From: Hyphomonadaceae bacterium
GTDB taxonomy: Bacteria > Pseudomonadota > Alphaproteobacteria > Caulobacterales > Hyphomonadaceae
Reading direction: 5' to 3'
NCBI GenBank assembly: GCA_030696545.1
Contig: JAUYSA010000252.1
Location: forward strand, 1-27,828
DNA length: 27,828 nucleotides
The notes beneath the pieces are model-generated. The model saw only the letters and a program-made list of their open reading frames with translations, had not been told where the DNA came from and made no database searches. Numbering within the stretch: the first letter of the stretch is position 1; each line of letters begins with the position of its first letter. Made by a program: the position numbers and the translations under genes. This document shows positions 14,801-21,902 of the stretch, piece after piece.

Positions 14801-16149
14801 GTGTTGACAGTAATCAGGCCAGAGGTCGTGTTTACGCCGATGCCGCCGCCGATTGTGCCGTTGTTGATGATCGACTCGCTGTTGATCGTCACATTACCAG
14901 TCACGGAATCGGTCGCGAGGGCGATAGGGACGTAATTGAGTCCCGTCCCGCCGAGGCCAGTGTCGGCGTAGTAGTTTTCTCCGTTGCCGACGATGGATCC
15001 CGTATTGATCACGATGTCGCCGTCAGTGGCGGCTGCGTAGATCCCGATCGCGCCCCCGCCTGAATACTCGATCTCTTCCGAAGTGATCGTGACGTCCCCA
15101 TTTCGGTTGGTAGCGTTGGAGGCGTTCGCGATGACGGCGATTGCGCGTCTGCCGGTGAGCGTTGTGCCTCCCGAGGTGGACGCATATCCCGAAACGAGCG
15201 AAATATCCCCTCCGATGCCAGAGCCGGCCACGCCCCGCGATCCAACCCCGTTGGTGACGGCATAAACTGAGCTGACCTCGATATTTCCCGTTGCGCCAGA
15301 AAAGCCAACGACGGCGTCGGACAAGTCTCCAGTAGTTATAGATGTCCCCGACGTGACAGAAACGTTGCCGAGATGGGAGGCTCCAAGAACACTAGGTGCA
15401 TTCCTTCCGCTGGTGAAGGCATCTCCGGAAATGATGGTGATCGCGCCGGAGGTGCCTGCGTGATTGCTGTACGCGAGGATGGCGCTTGCGTTATCGCCAG
15501 CGGCCGACGTCGTGCCGACATTGATATAGATATCGCCGCCGGTGCCGACGGAGTCAGCCACGACGGCGTGGGATTGAGTCGCGCCCGGCGAAGTATCCGA
15601 AGCTCCACGGGCGATAACACTGTTGGCAGTGATCGTGATGTCGTTGCCGTAGGCCAGAATGCCTTTGCCATTGTTGGCCGAGACATCGACGTCGCCAGCC
15701 CGGATGGTGATTGTACCTGCATTCGCGACCGCAGGGCCCGAAAGGCCGTTCGACGTGCCAACAACGATGCCGGCAGCAAAATAGTTCGGCGTCGATATAG
15801 TGCGGTTGACGGTCGCGTTTGTTGCATCGACCGTGATATCCACACCCGCAGCGCCGTTGGCGCTGGTGGCGCTCATGCCTTCGGTGAGCACCACACCCGG
15901 CTCCAGGACGATCGTCGTGTCTGTGGTGAGGCCGTTGTAACCAACGGCGGTGTAGCTACCCGGCGTGCAGGTCACGGTCGCCGCTGCAGGGCCGCAGACT
16001 TGCTGCGCCAACGCCTCACCCGGCTTCAGGATTGCCATCGACAGGCCGAACCCGATCGCCGAGTTTCGCAACAGGTTCCCACGCGTCGCTCGACTCGAAG
16101 AAGCCGCCACATTCGAAATGCGGCCGGCACCAATGGTGACTTGAGACAT
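11848..16149 (-). CDS. Type V autotransporter with beta-helix passenger
   Basis: The protein has 1433 residues. An extended signal peptide has a hydrophobic core at about 31-41 and probable cleavage after ALA48. A CGPAAATVTC cysteine pair follows (Cys52, Cys61), as in many alphaproteobacterial autotransporters. Residues about 140-620 hold some eleven rungs of roughly 40 residues built on G-[DN]-[VI]-x-[IV]-x-[ST] (for example GDVTITSDDI, GNVTINSESI), typical of a right-handed beta-helix. Then come passenger-associated strand repeats (LVKLGAGKVTLDGLYSFSGT and LTGVNTYTGPTSVEGGKL) and an APGNSPG motif. The C-terminal barrel runs from about residue 1163 to the end, finishing in Phe as needed for BAM insertion. 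The ATG at 16149 is preferred over an upstream TTG because the signal peptide then has normal length; the RBS is weak. Probable role is a surface adhesin or biofilm factor. Confidence 0.93.
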   Translation of the reverse strand: MSQVTIGAGRISNVAASSSRATRGNLLRNSAIGFGLSMAILKPGEALAQQVCGPAAATVTCTPGSYTAVGYNGLTTDTTIVLEPGVVLTEGMSATSANGAAGVDITVDATNATVNRTISTPNYFAAGIVVGTSNGLSGPAVANAGTITIRAGDVDVSANNGKGILAYGNDITITANSVIARGASDTSPGATQSHAVVADSVGTGGDIYINVGTTSAAGDNASAILAYSNHAGTSGAITIISGDAFTSGRNAPSVLGASHLGNVSVTSGTSITTGDLSDAVVGFSGATGNIEVSSVYAVTNGVGSRGVAGSGIGGDISLVSGYASTSGGTTLTGRRAIAVIANASNATNRNGDVTITSEEIEYSGGGAIGIYAAATDGDIVINTGSIVGNGENYYADTGLGGTGLNYVPIALATDSVTGNVTINSESIINNGTIGGGIGVNTTSGLITVNTGYIETFGDGGLGITTTGATGDVVITSDDITTHGDALYLPDVDGAYNGRELFFADAIEAASRGGSVTVTSNDATVLGEGNQAITIIAFEDATLNSRNATNMGEGMNAIGVVMDNGLMDINLTGATTAENGTGASLIALNESDVTVDLSAGASILARDGGLLAVTGTGSTTITNRGRIETTGADIGSATGAAIQVSATTGGSVTINNYGTIIGGLSQSGVVGSAITFSDDVVDETLNLFTGSIIVGSVDGQGGVDTLNLSGTVNAITSSQGVGDIVNFEVLNVDAGYWVQSGQVDVAEINANAGALILTGAASGDATIEDGAILQIGAGGTTGTLVGDIIANGTLVFNRSDDYLFAGALSGDGSLVKLGAGKVTLDGLYSFSGTTSIQAGTLKITQLAAEGDLNLGDEGEIDLSGGEQTVGGLNGSSGSTVNIDEGELTINQEEGATSTFGGSLTGNGSLIIAGGGSINLTGVNTYTGPTSVEGGKLSVNGSITSAVTVNDGSILGGSGTINGSILIRRNATLAPGNSPGILNVGGPLTLSSGSTLQIEVNPSLSPVNDRIDATGVVTIENGAILEVDPQGSIDLYQRANEYTIINADGGIVGTFAESDVSSNMALLDPRLVYEPSRLRLQLIRNDIAFNALAQNTNQFAIGTAAEAAGDGAPVYNALVAQSDAGLRAGYDALSGEVHGSASTVLINEASNYRRQILERMSNLAGNQIWLEATAEESTIEKDTTKGYGEVDSNSAGMTGGGQLSFGALSIGASGAYIRSDIDVDARSSDVTAESTRGTVFATFDSGVIKAKLGAEMSESKLTTARAIVFPGVAQASFAEYDASESQVFGEIAFKSDIAGLAFEPFVGIAKMKLETDGFEEDGVLGLEVDGTEREVTFTTVGARLQGPADWQFRPMASAAWRHAEGDRAGDFNGAFTSGSPDFLVSGATVDSDSLLVDAGFSYAIGPAMELSVGYSGVIAPDTRQDYLNTRFSARF

Positions 16150-16232
16150 GAAAACCCCCGGTAGTTGTTTCTTGTTGTCGCCACCTCGCAAGTTTTTCGC
16201 GATCGATGACGACGGCTATGTAAAATCGAGCG

Positions 16233-16251
16233 GCGTCATCATTGATGACGC
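16233..16251. promoter_or_regulatory. Palindromic operator candidate upstream of the autotransporter
   Basis: GCGTCATCATTGATGACGC has perfect eight-base arms around an ATT spacer. It is about 84 bases before the autotransporter ATG at 16149, in the region where its promoter should be. The dyad size suits a dimeric helix-turn-helix repressor or activator. The regulator is unknown. As a hairpin it lacks a T tract, so a terminator is unlikely. Confidence 0.5.
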
Positions 16252-16544
16252 ACGCCATATGCCGCGCATGAGCGTGCGTTGACGGAATTCACCCGCCCAA
16301 CTCAGCTGCTTTGATGATTTTTTCGGACCGTACTGACCGCCCGACGGCCTACCCAACCGATCGCTTCCCCAAAGCGATCCCCATTTCCTCTGCAGCACGC
16401 CTCTCCCACGAAGCGCTTGTCTTGTTTCCCAACCTTCGCCTCGAATGATCAGTTTGTCGAGATGCGCTCGCTTATGGAAAGATCACAATATCTCGAAGCA
16501 TGTGACGTAGCCCTTTGGAACAGTCGGAATCTCGATTGGCCCCT

Positions 16545-16567
16545 CGCGAGAGTTCGCGCGAGAGTTC
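16545..16567. repeat. Short tandem repeat, two copies of CGCGAGAGTTC
   Basis: CGCGAGAGTTC occurs at 16545-16555 and again at 16557-16567, a 12-base period. It lies in the gene-free stretch about 160-180 bases before the small basic gene. It may be chance or a tandem protein-binding site. Confidence 0.5.
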
Positions 16568-16724
16568 TAGTCCAGTGCTTGCAGATATCAGTTGGCGCAG
16601 CTGCACTGTGTTTGGCTGCACCTCCGCTACATTCAATAATTGGCCTCACACCGCGTAGGTGATTTGAGGAACACGGACTTCTCCGCGCCGTTCACTCGCC
16701 GATACGATAAACGGAGAAAGCGCC

Positions 16725-17030
16725 ATGCCTCGCGGCGACAAATCGAGATACACCGACAAGCAGGAACGCAAGGCCAAGCATATCGAGGAGAGCTACGAGA
16801 AGCGCGGCGTCAGCAAGAAGGAAGCAGAAAGCCGCGCCTGGGCGACGGTCAACAAGGATGACGGCGGCGGCAAGAAGCCCGGCGGTTCTGGCCGGGGCAA
16901 ATCGACCGGCCATCCAGCCGCCAGGAAGGGTGGCAAGAAAGGCGGAGCCGCTTCCGCCGCCCGCCCGGCGGCCGCGCGCAAAGCCTCCGCAAAAAAAGCC
17001 GCCGCGACCCGGAAGCGCGGCGCTAAATAG
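16725..17030 (+). CDS. Small basic protein, often annotated 'plasmid stabilization protein'
   Basis: The protein has 101 residues. The N-terminal half (MPRGDKSRYTDKQERKAKHI, then EESYEKRGVSKKEAESRAWATVNK) matches a widespread short bacterial family usually labelled plasmid stabilization protein, for which I know no firm function. The second half is a Lys/Ala/Gly-rich disordered tail (GGKKGG, then AAARKASAKKAAA) that looks histone-H1-like and could bind DNA or RNA. GGAG lies eight bases before the ATG. It stands alone between the gene-free stretch and the rplU promoter and is probably a separate unit. Nothing else here suggests a plasmid, so the family label should not be taken as function. 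Confidence 0.8.
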   Translation: MPRGDKSRYTDKQERKAKHIEESYEKRGVSKKEAESRAWATVNKDDGGGKKPGGSGRGKSTGHPAARKGGKKGGAASAARPAAARKASAKKAAATRKRGAK

Positions 17031-17091
17031 GGTCGCCGGGCCAAGCTACGCCCCACCAGCGAAAATCCCGGCAGATTCCCGTATCCGGCGT

Positions 17092-17120
17092 TTGACAGGC
17101 TGGGGCCTCCCCGTCTATAT
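17092..17120 (+). promoter_or_regulatory. Sigma-70-type promoter of the rplU operon
   Basis: TTGACA at 17092-17097, a 17-base spacer, and CTATAT at 17115-17120 give a near-ideal housekeeping promoter of the form seen at strong alphaproteobacterial promoters. It is about 75 bases upstream of the rplU ATG, which suits a ribosomal-protein operon. Confidence 0.8.
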
Positions 17121-17201
17121 GCCCGCTCCCGCCCGCAGGCCCGGCTTGTGGGTGGAAAGCTATTTGGTCGCAAGACCCCCTGAAAACACAAGAGAATTCC
17201 G

Positions 17202-17669
17202 ATGTTCGCGGTCATCAAGACGGGCGGTAAGCAGTACAAGGTCGCCGCCGACCAGGAAATCACCATCGAGAAGCTCGAAGGCGAAGCCGGCGACACGCTG
17301 GTTTTCGGCGAAGTGCTGATGATCGGCGATGGCGATAATGTGAGCGTTGGCGCTCCCTTGATCTCCGGCGCGCAGGTCGTCGGCGAAGTGGTCGAACAGA
17401 CCCGCAGCGCCAAGGTCATTACCTACAAGAAGAAGCCGCGTAATACATACCGCCGCAAGCTCGGCCACCGCCAGCAGGTCACTGTGATCAAGATCACGGA
17501 TATCCTCGCCAAGGGCGGCGCCACAGCCAAGAAGTCGGATCGCGTGCCCGAGCCCAAGGCTGAAGCCGCTGCTCCCGCCAAGAAAGCCAAAGCCGCTCCG
17601 AAAGCGAAAGCTGAAGCTGCTCCGGCCAAGGCTGCTGCAAAGAAAGCCCCGGCCAAGAAGGCCAAGTAA
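17202..17669 (+). CDS. rplU: Large ribosomal subunit protein bL21 with Lys/Ala-rich tail
   Basis: The protein has 155 residues. Residues 1-103 are a complete bL21: it starts MFAVIKTGGKQYKV and carries the 23S-binding signature YKKKPRNTYRRKLGHRQ followed by VTVIKI. Residues about 104-155 form an extra tail of lysine, alanine and proline (AAPAKKAKAAPKAK style), absent from the 103-residue E. coli protein but seen in several alphaproteobacteria. The tail is probably disordered and contacts RNA, by inference. The RBS is modest. rpmA follows 65 bases later; the pair is almost always together. Transcription starts at the 17092-17120 promoter. Confidence 0.96.
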   Translation: MFAVIKTGGKQYKVAADQEITIEKLEGEAGDTLVFGEVLMIGDGDNVSVGAPLISGAQVVGEVVEQTRSAKVITYKKKPRNTYRRKLGHRQQVTVIKITDILAKGGATAKKSDRVPEPKAEAAAPAKKAKAAPKAKAEAAPAKAAAKKAPAKKAK

Positions 17670-17734
17670 GTTTCCGGCCGCAGGGCCATATCTGTTGAAC
17701 GCGCGGTTGCGACCGCGGACCAAGGGAGGCCAGT

Positions 17735-18007
17735 TTGGCCCACAAAAAAGCAGGCGGCTCTACTCGCAACGGTCGCGATTCGAACTCCAAGCGCCTCGGC
17801 GTGAAACGCTTCGGCGGCGAGGAAGTCCTTGCTGGCAACATCATCGTTCGTCAGCGCGGCACGCAGTACCACCCCGGCAAGAATGTTGGCCTTGGTCGTG
17901 ACCACACGATCTTCGCCACCGAAAGCGGCAAAGTGCTGTTCCGTGAAGGCGCCAAGGGCCGGATGTTCATCTCGATCGTCCCGTCCCCGAAACTCGCAGC
18001 CGAGTAA
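17735..18007 (+). CDS. rpmA: Large ribosomal subunit protein bL27 (TTG start)
   Basis: The protein has 90 residues, beginning (M)AHKKAGGSTRNGRDSNSKRL and continuing with GVKRFGGE, the highly conserved bL27 N-terminus that reaches the peptidyl-transferase centre. The reading frame starts at TTG at 17735. AGGGAGG ends five bases before it, and the next residues are the invariant AHKKAGG, so the TTG is certainly the start. There is no N-terminal cleaved extension of the Firmicute type. It follows rplU in one operon and is followed by a strong rho-independent terminator. Confidence 0.97.
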   Translation: MAHKKAGGSTRNGRDSNSKRLGVKRFGGEEVLAGNIIVRQRGTQYHPGKNVGLGRDHTIFATESGKVLFREGAKGRMFISIVPSPKLAAE

Positions 18008-18071
18008 GCGGTCCAGGTGAACCCGGGCCGCCCCTCGACGAGGGCAGCGGTCCGAACCTGACAAAGAGATC

Positions 18072-18103
18072 AGGGGAGGCGGGACCGCCTCCCCTTTCTT
18101 TTT
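18072..18103 (+). terminator. Rho-independent terminator after rpmA
   Basis: AGGGGAGGCGG (18072-18082) and CCGCCTCCCCT (18085-18095) form an uninterrupted GC-rich stem, followed by TTTCTTTTT-type sequence to 18103. It lies 65 bases after the rpmA stop and ends the rplU-rpmA transcript before the acetyltransferase genes, at least in part. Confidence 0.92.
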
Positions 18104-18147
18104 GCCCTCCCCTGACCAGCGCCTGGAAAGGCAGGCAGGGGACCGAC

Positions 18148-18720
18148 ATGAAGACGATAACGACAAGAAGACTGACCCTGCGCCCTTACAATCACTCGGA
18201 CGCAGCACGCGTCGCCTATCTCGCCGGCGATTACGACGTCGCGAAGATGTGCGGCCGCGTCCCGCACCCCTATCCGATCGCCGCTGCCTACAGCTTCTTC
18301 GATATCCTAGAACGTGGCCGCGAAACCGGCAGCGAGTATGCCTTCGCCGTGACAGCGCCCATCGATGGCGTTGTCGGCGCCTGCGGCCTGTCGCGCATTG
18401 GCGAGCCGCATGCGGCGACGTGGGAACTCGGCTACTGGTACGGCATGCCCTACTGGGGCCTGGGCTACGCGTCGGAAGCCGCCCGCGCCCTGATGGACTG
18501 GGGCCGCGACCAGCTGGGGGCGAAAGTGTTCGCCGCCGGCCACTTCGCGGACAACCCGGCCTCGGGCAACGTCTTGCGCAAGCTGGGTTTTGTGCCGACC
18601 GGCACGGAAGACCTGTTTGGCCTGGCTCGCCAGCGGACCTCCCCCGCGACGCGTTATGTGTGGCCCGAAGGCGCGACCCCGGTTACTTTGTCCGCACACC
18701 CGAGCCACGCCGCACACTGA
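18148..18720 (+). CDS. GNAT-family N-acetyltransferase (RimJ/RimL type)
   Basis: The protein has 190 residues. The start TTRRLTLRPYNHSDA is the typical RimJ/RimL beginning. WELGYWYGMPYWGLGYASEA carries the acetyl-CoA pyrophosphate-binding loop (the WGLGYA variant of R/Q-x2-G-x-G/A), and DNPASGNVLRKLGF is the conserved fourth motif. It transfers acetyl from acetyl-CoA to an unknown amine, in the cytosol. AGGGG six bases before the ATG supports the start. The TGA is one base before the next ATG, so it is co-translated with the second GNAT. In related genomes an acetyltransferase gene is commonly found between rpmA and obg. Confidence 0.93.
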   Translation: MKTITTRRLTLRPYNHSDAARVAYLAGDYDVAKMCGRVPHPYPIAAAYSFFDILERGRETGSEYAFAVTAPIDGVVGACGLSRIGEPHAATWELGYWYGMPYWGLGYASEAARALMDWGRDQLGAKVFAAGHFADNPASGNVLRKLGFVPTGTEDLFGLARQRTSPATRYVWPEGATPVTLSAHPSHAAH

Positions 18721-18721
18721 C

Positions 18722-19381
18722 ATGACCGCCCTCGCCATCCATCCGCTGACGTCTGATCGCTGGGACGACTTCGTCGCTCTCTTCGAGACGGATTCGATCT
18801 GCAAGATGTGCTGGTGCGTGCATCATCGCCTGCCGGCTGCAATCCGCCGCGAGGCAGACCCGAAGTCGCGCAAGACCGCGATGGCGAAGATCGTGAAGAA
18901 CGGCCCGCCGCCCGGCCTCCTCGCTTACAAAGGCGACGAAGCTGTCGGCTGGCTCGCCATCGCGCCGCGCCCAGCGACACCTGACTGGAATGAGGGCCGC
19001 AAGGCGTCAGCTGCCGAACTGCCCGAGCATGGCGCAGACGAAAGCGTGTGGGGCGCCAGCTGCTTCTTCATCCGCAAGAACGCGCGGGGCGAAGGTCTCA
19101 GCGCAACTCTGCTCGAAGCCGGAACCGCCTATGCGAAAAGCCACGGCGCCAAAACTGTCGAAGCCTGCCCCATGGCGCATGACGAGAAGCGCTCCACCAC
19201 CGGCATGTTTGTCGGCCCCAAACGCGTCTTCGACCGCGCGGGCTTCAAGACCGTCATCGAACGCAAGCCCGGCCGCCCCTTGATGCGGCTGTCGCTGACT
19301 GCCTCCACCAAAGAGAAACCTGCCGCCGTGACAAGGGCAGCAAAGACGAAGGCGCGTGCGCCCAAAGGCCTGAAGACATGA
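18722..19381 (+). CDS. GNAT-family N-acetyltransferase with N-terminal Cys/Trp motif
   Basis: The protein has 219 residues. It belongs to the GNAT group with an early CKMCWCVHH motif (compare CWCMYWR in relatives). Other marks are ARGEGLSATLLEAG as the acetyl-CoA loop and RVFDRAGFKTVIERKPGRPLMRL at the C-terminal core. About 25 extra residues form a basic tail (TKEKPAAVTRAAKTKARAPK). The ATG at 18722 is one base after the upstream stop, and its own stop overlaps the obg start (ATGA at 19378-19381). The substrate is unknown. Cys-Trp-Cys near the N-terminus could bind metal or be redox-sensitive, which is inference. Confidence 0.88.
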   Translation: MTALAIHPLTSDRWDDFVALFETDSICKMCWCVHHRLPAAIRREADPKSRKTAMAKIVKNGPPPGLLAYKGDEAVGWLAIAPRPATPDWNEGRKASAAELPEHGADESVWGASCFFIRKNARGEGLSATLLEAGTAYAKSHGAKTVEACPMAHDEKRSTTGMFVGPKRVFDRAGFKTVIERKPGRPLMRLSLTASTKEKPAAVTRAAKTKARAPKGLKT

Positions 19382-20442
19382 AATTCCTCGACCAGTGCAA
19401 AGTCTATGTGAAATCCGGCGGCGGCGGAGACGGTTGCGTCTCGTTCCGGCGCGAGAAGTTCATCCCGTTCGGCGGCCCTGATGGCGGCGATGGAGGGCGC
19501 GGCGGCGACGTGATCATCGAAGCGGTTGAAGGCCTCAACACGCTGATCGACTACCGCTACCTGCAGCACCACAAGGCGCAGCGCGGCATTCATGGCATGG
19601 GCGCGAACCGCACCGGCTCCGACGCTCCCACTCTCGTCCTGAAAGTTCCGGTCGGCACGCAGGTGTTCGAGGAAGATCAGGAAACGCTGATCGCCGATCT
19701 CGACAAGCTCGGCGATCAGGTCCTGCTCGCCAAGGGCGGGTCGGGCGGCTGGGGCAACACCAAGTTCAAATCCTCGACCAACCAGGCGCCGCGCCGCTTC
19801 AACCCCGGCCATGAAGGCGAAGAACGCTGGATCTGGCTGCGCCTCAAACTGATCGCGGACGCTGGCCTGCTCGGCATGCCCAACGCCGGCAAGTCGACCT
19901 TCCTCGCGGCCGTCAGCGCGGCCAAGCCGAAGATCGCGGATTATCCCTTCACTACGCTGGTCCCCAATCTCGGGGTCGTGTCACTCGGCATCGGCTCAAG
20001 CTTCGTGCTCGCCGACATTCCCGGCCTGATCGAAGGCGCCGCTGAAGGCGCGGGCGTGGGCACGCGCTTCCTCGGCCACGTCGAGCGTTGCGCCGTGCTG
20101 CTCCATCTCGTCGACGGCACGCAGGACGATGTCGCCGAAGCCTATCGCGTGATCCGCGGCGAACTCGCCAAATATGGCGGCGGGCTCGCAGACAAGCCGG
20201 AGATCGTCGCACTCAACAAGATCGACGCGATGACCAAGGAAGAGATCAGCGAGAAAGCAGCCCAGCTGAAGAAGGCCTGCAAGCAAACCCCGCTGCGCAT
20301 TTCCGGCGCCTCGCAAAAGGGCGTACCCGAAACCGTGCAGAAACTCTTCCAGATCGTCACCGAACATCGCCGCGCCGAACGCGAGGCGCAGATCGAAGCA
20401 GAAATGACGCCGGAAGAAAAAGAGGAAGGCTGGAAGCCGTGA
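19378..20442 (+). CDS. obgE: Obg-family GTPase (CgtA)
   Basis: This 354-residue essential GTPase acts in late 50S ribosome assembly and growth control. The N-terminal glycine-rich Obg fold (1-158) has the GGGGDG and GGPDGGDGGRGGDV stretches. The G domain has GMPNAGKST (166-173), the FTTLVPNLG switch, DIPG (213-216) and NKID (280-283). The variable C-terminal domain is short and acidic (EAEMTPEEKEEG), so the OCT domain of some relatives is absent, as is usual in alphaproteobacteria. The start overlaps the previous stop and its own TGA overlaps the GTG of proB, so the genes are translated in series. Confidence 0.97.
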   Translation: MKFLDQCKVYVKSGGGGDGCVSFRREKFIPFGGPDGGDGGRGGDVIIEAVEGLNTLIDYRYLQHHKAQRGIHGMGANRTGSDAPTLVLKVPVGTQVFEEDQETLIADLDKLGDQVLLAKGGSGGWGNTKFKSSTNQAPRRFNPGHEGEERWIWLRLKLIADAGLLGMPNAGKSTFLAAVSAAKPKIADYPFTTLVPNLGVVSLGIGSSFVLADIPGLIEGAAEGAGVGTRFLGHVERCAVLLHLVDGTQDDVAEAYRVIRGELAKYGGGLADKPEIVALNKIDAMTKEEISEKAAQLKKACKQTPLRISGASQKGVPETVQKLFQIVTEHRRAEREAQIEAEMTPEEKEEGWKP

Positions 20443-21575
20443 CTTCGCCTCTCGCGTCTGCGCGCCGCATCATCATCAAGGTCGGCTCATCCCTCCTGAT
20501 CGATCAGGAGACAGGCCAGCCGCATACGGCGCGTTTCGCAGCTCTTGCCGCCGATGCCGCAAAGCTGCGCGGTGAAGGCAAGTCGATCGTCATCGTCTCC
20601 TCCGGCGCCGTCGCCCTCGGCCGCCGCGCGCTCGGCTTGAAGGCCGGCAAGCTGCGTCTCGAGGAAAAACAGGCCGCCGCCGCCACTGGCCAGCCCAAGC
20701 TTATGCGCGCCTGGGAAGACGCCCTCACGAAACACAATGCCCCTGTCGCTCAGGCCCTGCTCACCTTCGAGGACACCGAACGCCGCCGCCGCTGGCTCAA
20801 CGCCCGCTCCACCCTGGAAACCCTGCTCGAACGCGGCGCCATCCCGATCGTCAACGAGAACGACACAGTCGCCACCGAAGAAATCCGCTATGGCGACAAT
20901 GACCGCCTCGCCGCCCGCGTCGCCCAGATGCTCGGAGCCGACGTGCTGGTCCTGCTCTCCGACATTGACGGCCTCTACGACGCCGACCCGCGCTCCAACC
21001 CCAATGCGCAACACATTCCGGAAGTCCGCAAGCTCACCCCCGAAATCGCCGCCATGGCTGGCGGCGCCAACGCATCGGCAGGTGTGGGCTCCGGCGGCAT
21101 GGCGACCAAGATCGACGCCGCCCGCATCGCCCTCACCGCAGGCTGCTCCACCCTCATCACACTCGGCACGAACACCACGGACGACGCTGGCCCGATCAGC
21201 GCCCACGCAGGCGGCTCGCGTGGCACATGGTTCCTCACCGATCTCTCGCCTGAGACAGCGCGCAAGCAATGGCTCGCCGGAGCCCTCCGCCCGACTGGCT
21301 CTGTCCGCATTGATGCAGGCGCCGCCAAGGCCCTCCAGTCGGGCAAGTCGCTCCTGGCTGCAGGCGTCACGGCCGTGGCCGGCCGCTTCGAACGCGGCGA
21401 CGCCGTCGACGTCATAGACCTGGACGGCCGCACAGTCGCACGAGGCGTCTCCGCCTATTCTTCGGAAGACGCCGCCAAACTTATCGGCCGCAAGTCAGAC
21501 GAATTCGAAGCCATCCTTGGCTACCGCGGCCGCCCCGCCCTTATCCACGTCGACGACATGGTTCTTGTCGGCTAG
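20439..21575 (+). CDS. proB: Glutamate 5-kinase
   Basis: The protein has 378 residues and catalyses the first step of proline synthesis, ATP phosphorylation of glutamate. The amino-acid kinase domain (about 8-255) starts RRIIIKVGSSLL and contains IVSSGAVALGRRALG, PIVNENDTVATEEI and LLSDIDGLYDADPR. The PUA domain (about 280-370) includes SLLAAGVTAVAGRFERGD. The start is GTG at 20439, overlapping the obg stop (GTGA); the longer open frame upstream lies inside obg and is not real. The stop overlaps the stop of the convergent mini-GNAT gene by two bases. proA is not adjacent but 2.1 kb downstream. Confidence 0.96.
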   Translation: MTSPLASARRIIIKVGSSLLIDQETGQPHTARFAALAADAAKLRGEGKSIVIVSSGAVALGRRALGLKAGKLRLEEKQAAAATGQPKLMRAWEDALTKHNAPVAQALLTFEDTERRRRWLNARSTLETLLERGAIPIVNENDTVATEEIRYGDNDRLAARVAQMLGADVLVLLSDIDGLYDADPRSNPNAQHIPEVRKLTPEIAAMAGGANASAGVGSGGMATKIDAARIALTAGCSTLITLGTNTTDDAGPISAHAGGSRGTWFLTDLSPETARKQWLAGALRPTGSVRIDAGAAKALQSGKSLLAAGVTAVAGRFERGDAVDVIDLDGRTVARGVSAYSSEDAAKLIGRKSDEFEAILGYRGRPALIHVDDMVLVG

Positions 21576-21844
21576 TTCACCAGCTCGCGATACTGCTTCG
21601 ACCCGCGCAGCCACGCCGCCGCATAGCCGCACACCGGAACGACGCGCCACTTGTTCCGCGTCGCCTCTTCCGCCACCAGTCCCATCAGCTTGCCAGCCGC
21701 GCCGGTCCCGCGCAGCGCAGGCGGCGCCTCGACCCACAGGATCGTCAGCACGCCGTCTTCCTTGCGATAGCGCGCAAACGCCGTCTCGCCGTTCACATCG
21801 AGCTCGTACTGGCTCGCTTCCGTGTTGTCGCGCAGATCGCTCAT
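21572..21844 (-). CDS. Mini GNAT-like acetyltransferase (YjdJ/PF14542 type)
   Basis: The protein has 90 residues. This short single-domain GNAT has the family core LTILWVEAPPALRGTGAAGK followed by LMGLVAEEATRNKWRVVPVCGYAAAWL. RGTGAAGKL is the acetyl-CoA loop and PVCGYAAAWL the conserved C-terminal Cys strand. Substrates of this small family are unclear. Its TAG stop (21572-21574) interlocks with the proB stop (21573-21575) on the other strand. An AGGAG-like sequence (GGGGCAGGAGTTTCTG) precedes the ATG. Confidence 0.88.
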   Translation of the reverse strand: MSDLRDNTEASQYELDVNGETAFARYRKEDGVLTILWVEAPPALRGTGAAGKLMGLVAEEATRNKWRVVPVCGYAAAWLRGSKQYRELVN

Positions 21845-21902
21845 CAGAAACTCCTGCCCCGCTCCACCTTAAGCGCAACGGGGCCGAAATCGAGTAGTTC
21901 CA

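Larger units (their letters stand above)
16150..16724. other. Gene-free stretch upstream of the autotransporter
   Basis: These 575 bases hold no reading frame with a convincing start and RBS. They contain the leader of the autotransporter, a perfect palindrome at 16233-16251, a short tandem repeat at 16545-16567, and presumably the promoter of the small basic protein starting at 16725. Base composition is less GC-rich and less codon-like than the flanks. I see no tRNA-like cloverleaf. Confidence 0.6.

Noticed and set aside
16417..16662. Possible small gene of 81 codons in the gene-free stretch
   Set aside because: It starts with TTG, has no RBS, and codon use does not resemble its neighbours. 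I leave it out, although it cannot be excluded.
16725..17030. Plasmid origin or integrated plasmid, suggested by the 'plasmid stabilization' family label
   Set aside because: There are no replication, partition or conjugation genes nearby, and the family is common on chromosomes.
20088..20438. Upstream extension of the proB frame
   Set aside because: It lies entirely inside obg in another frame. The GTG at 20439 overlapping the obg stop fits the family start exactly.
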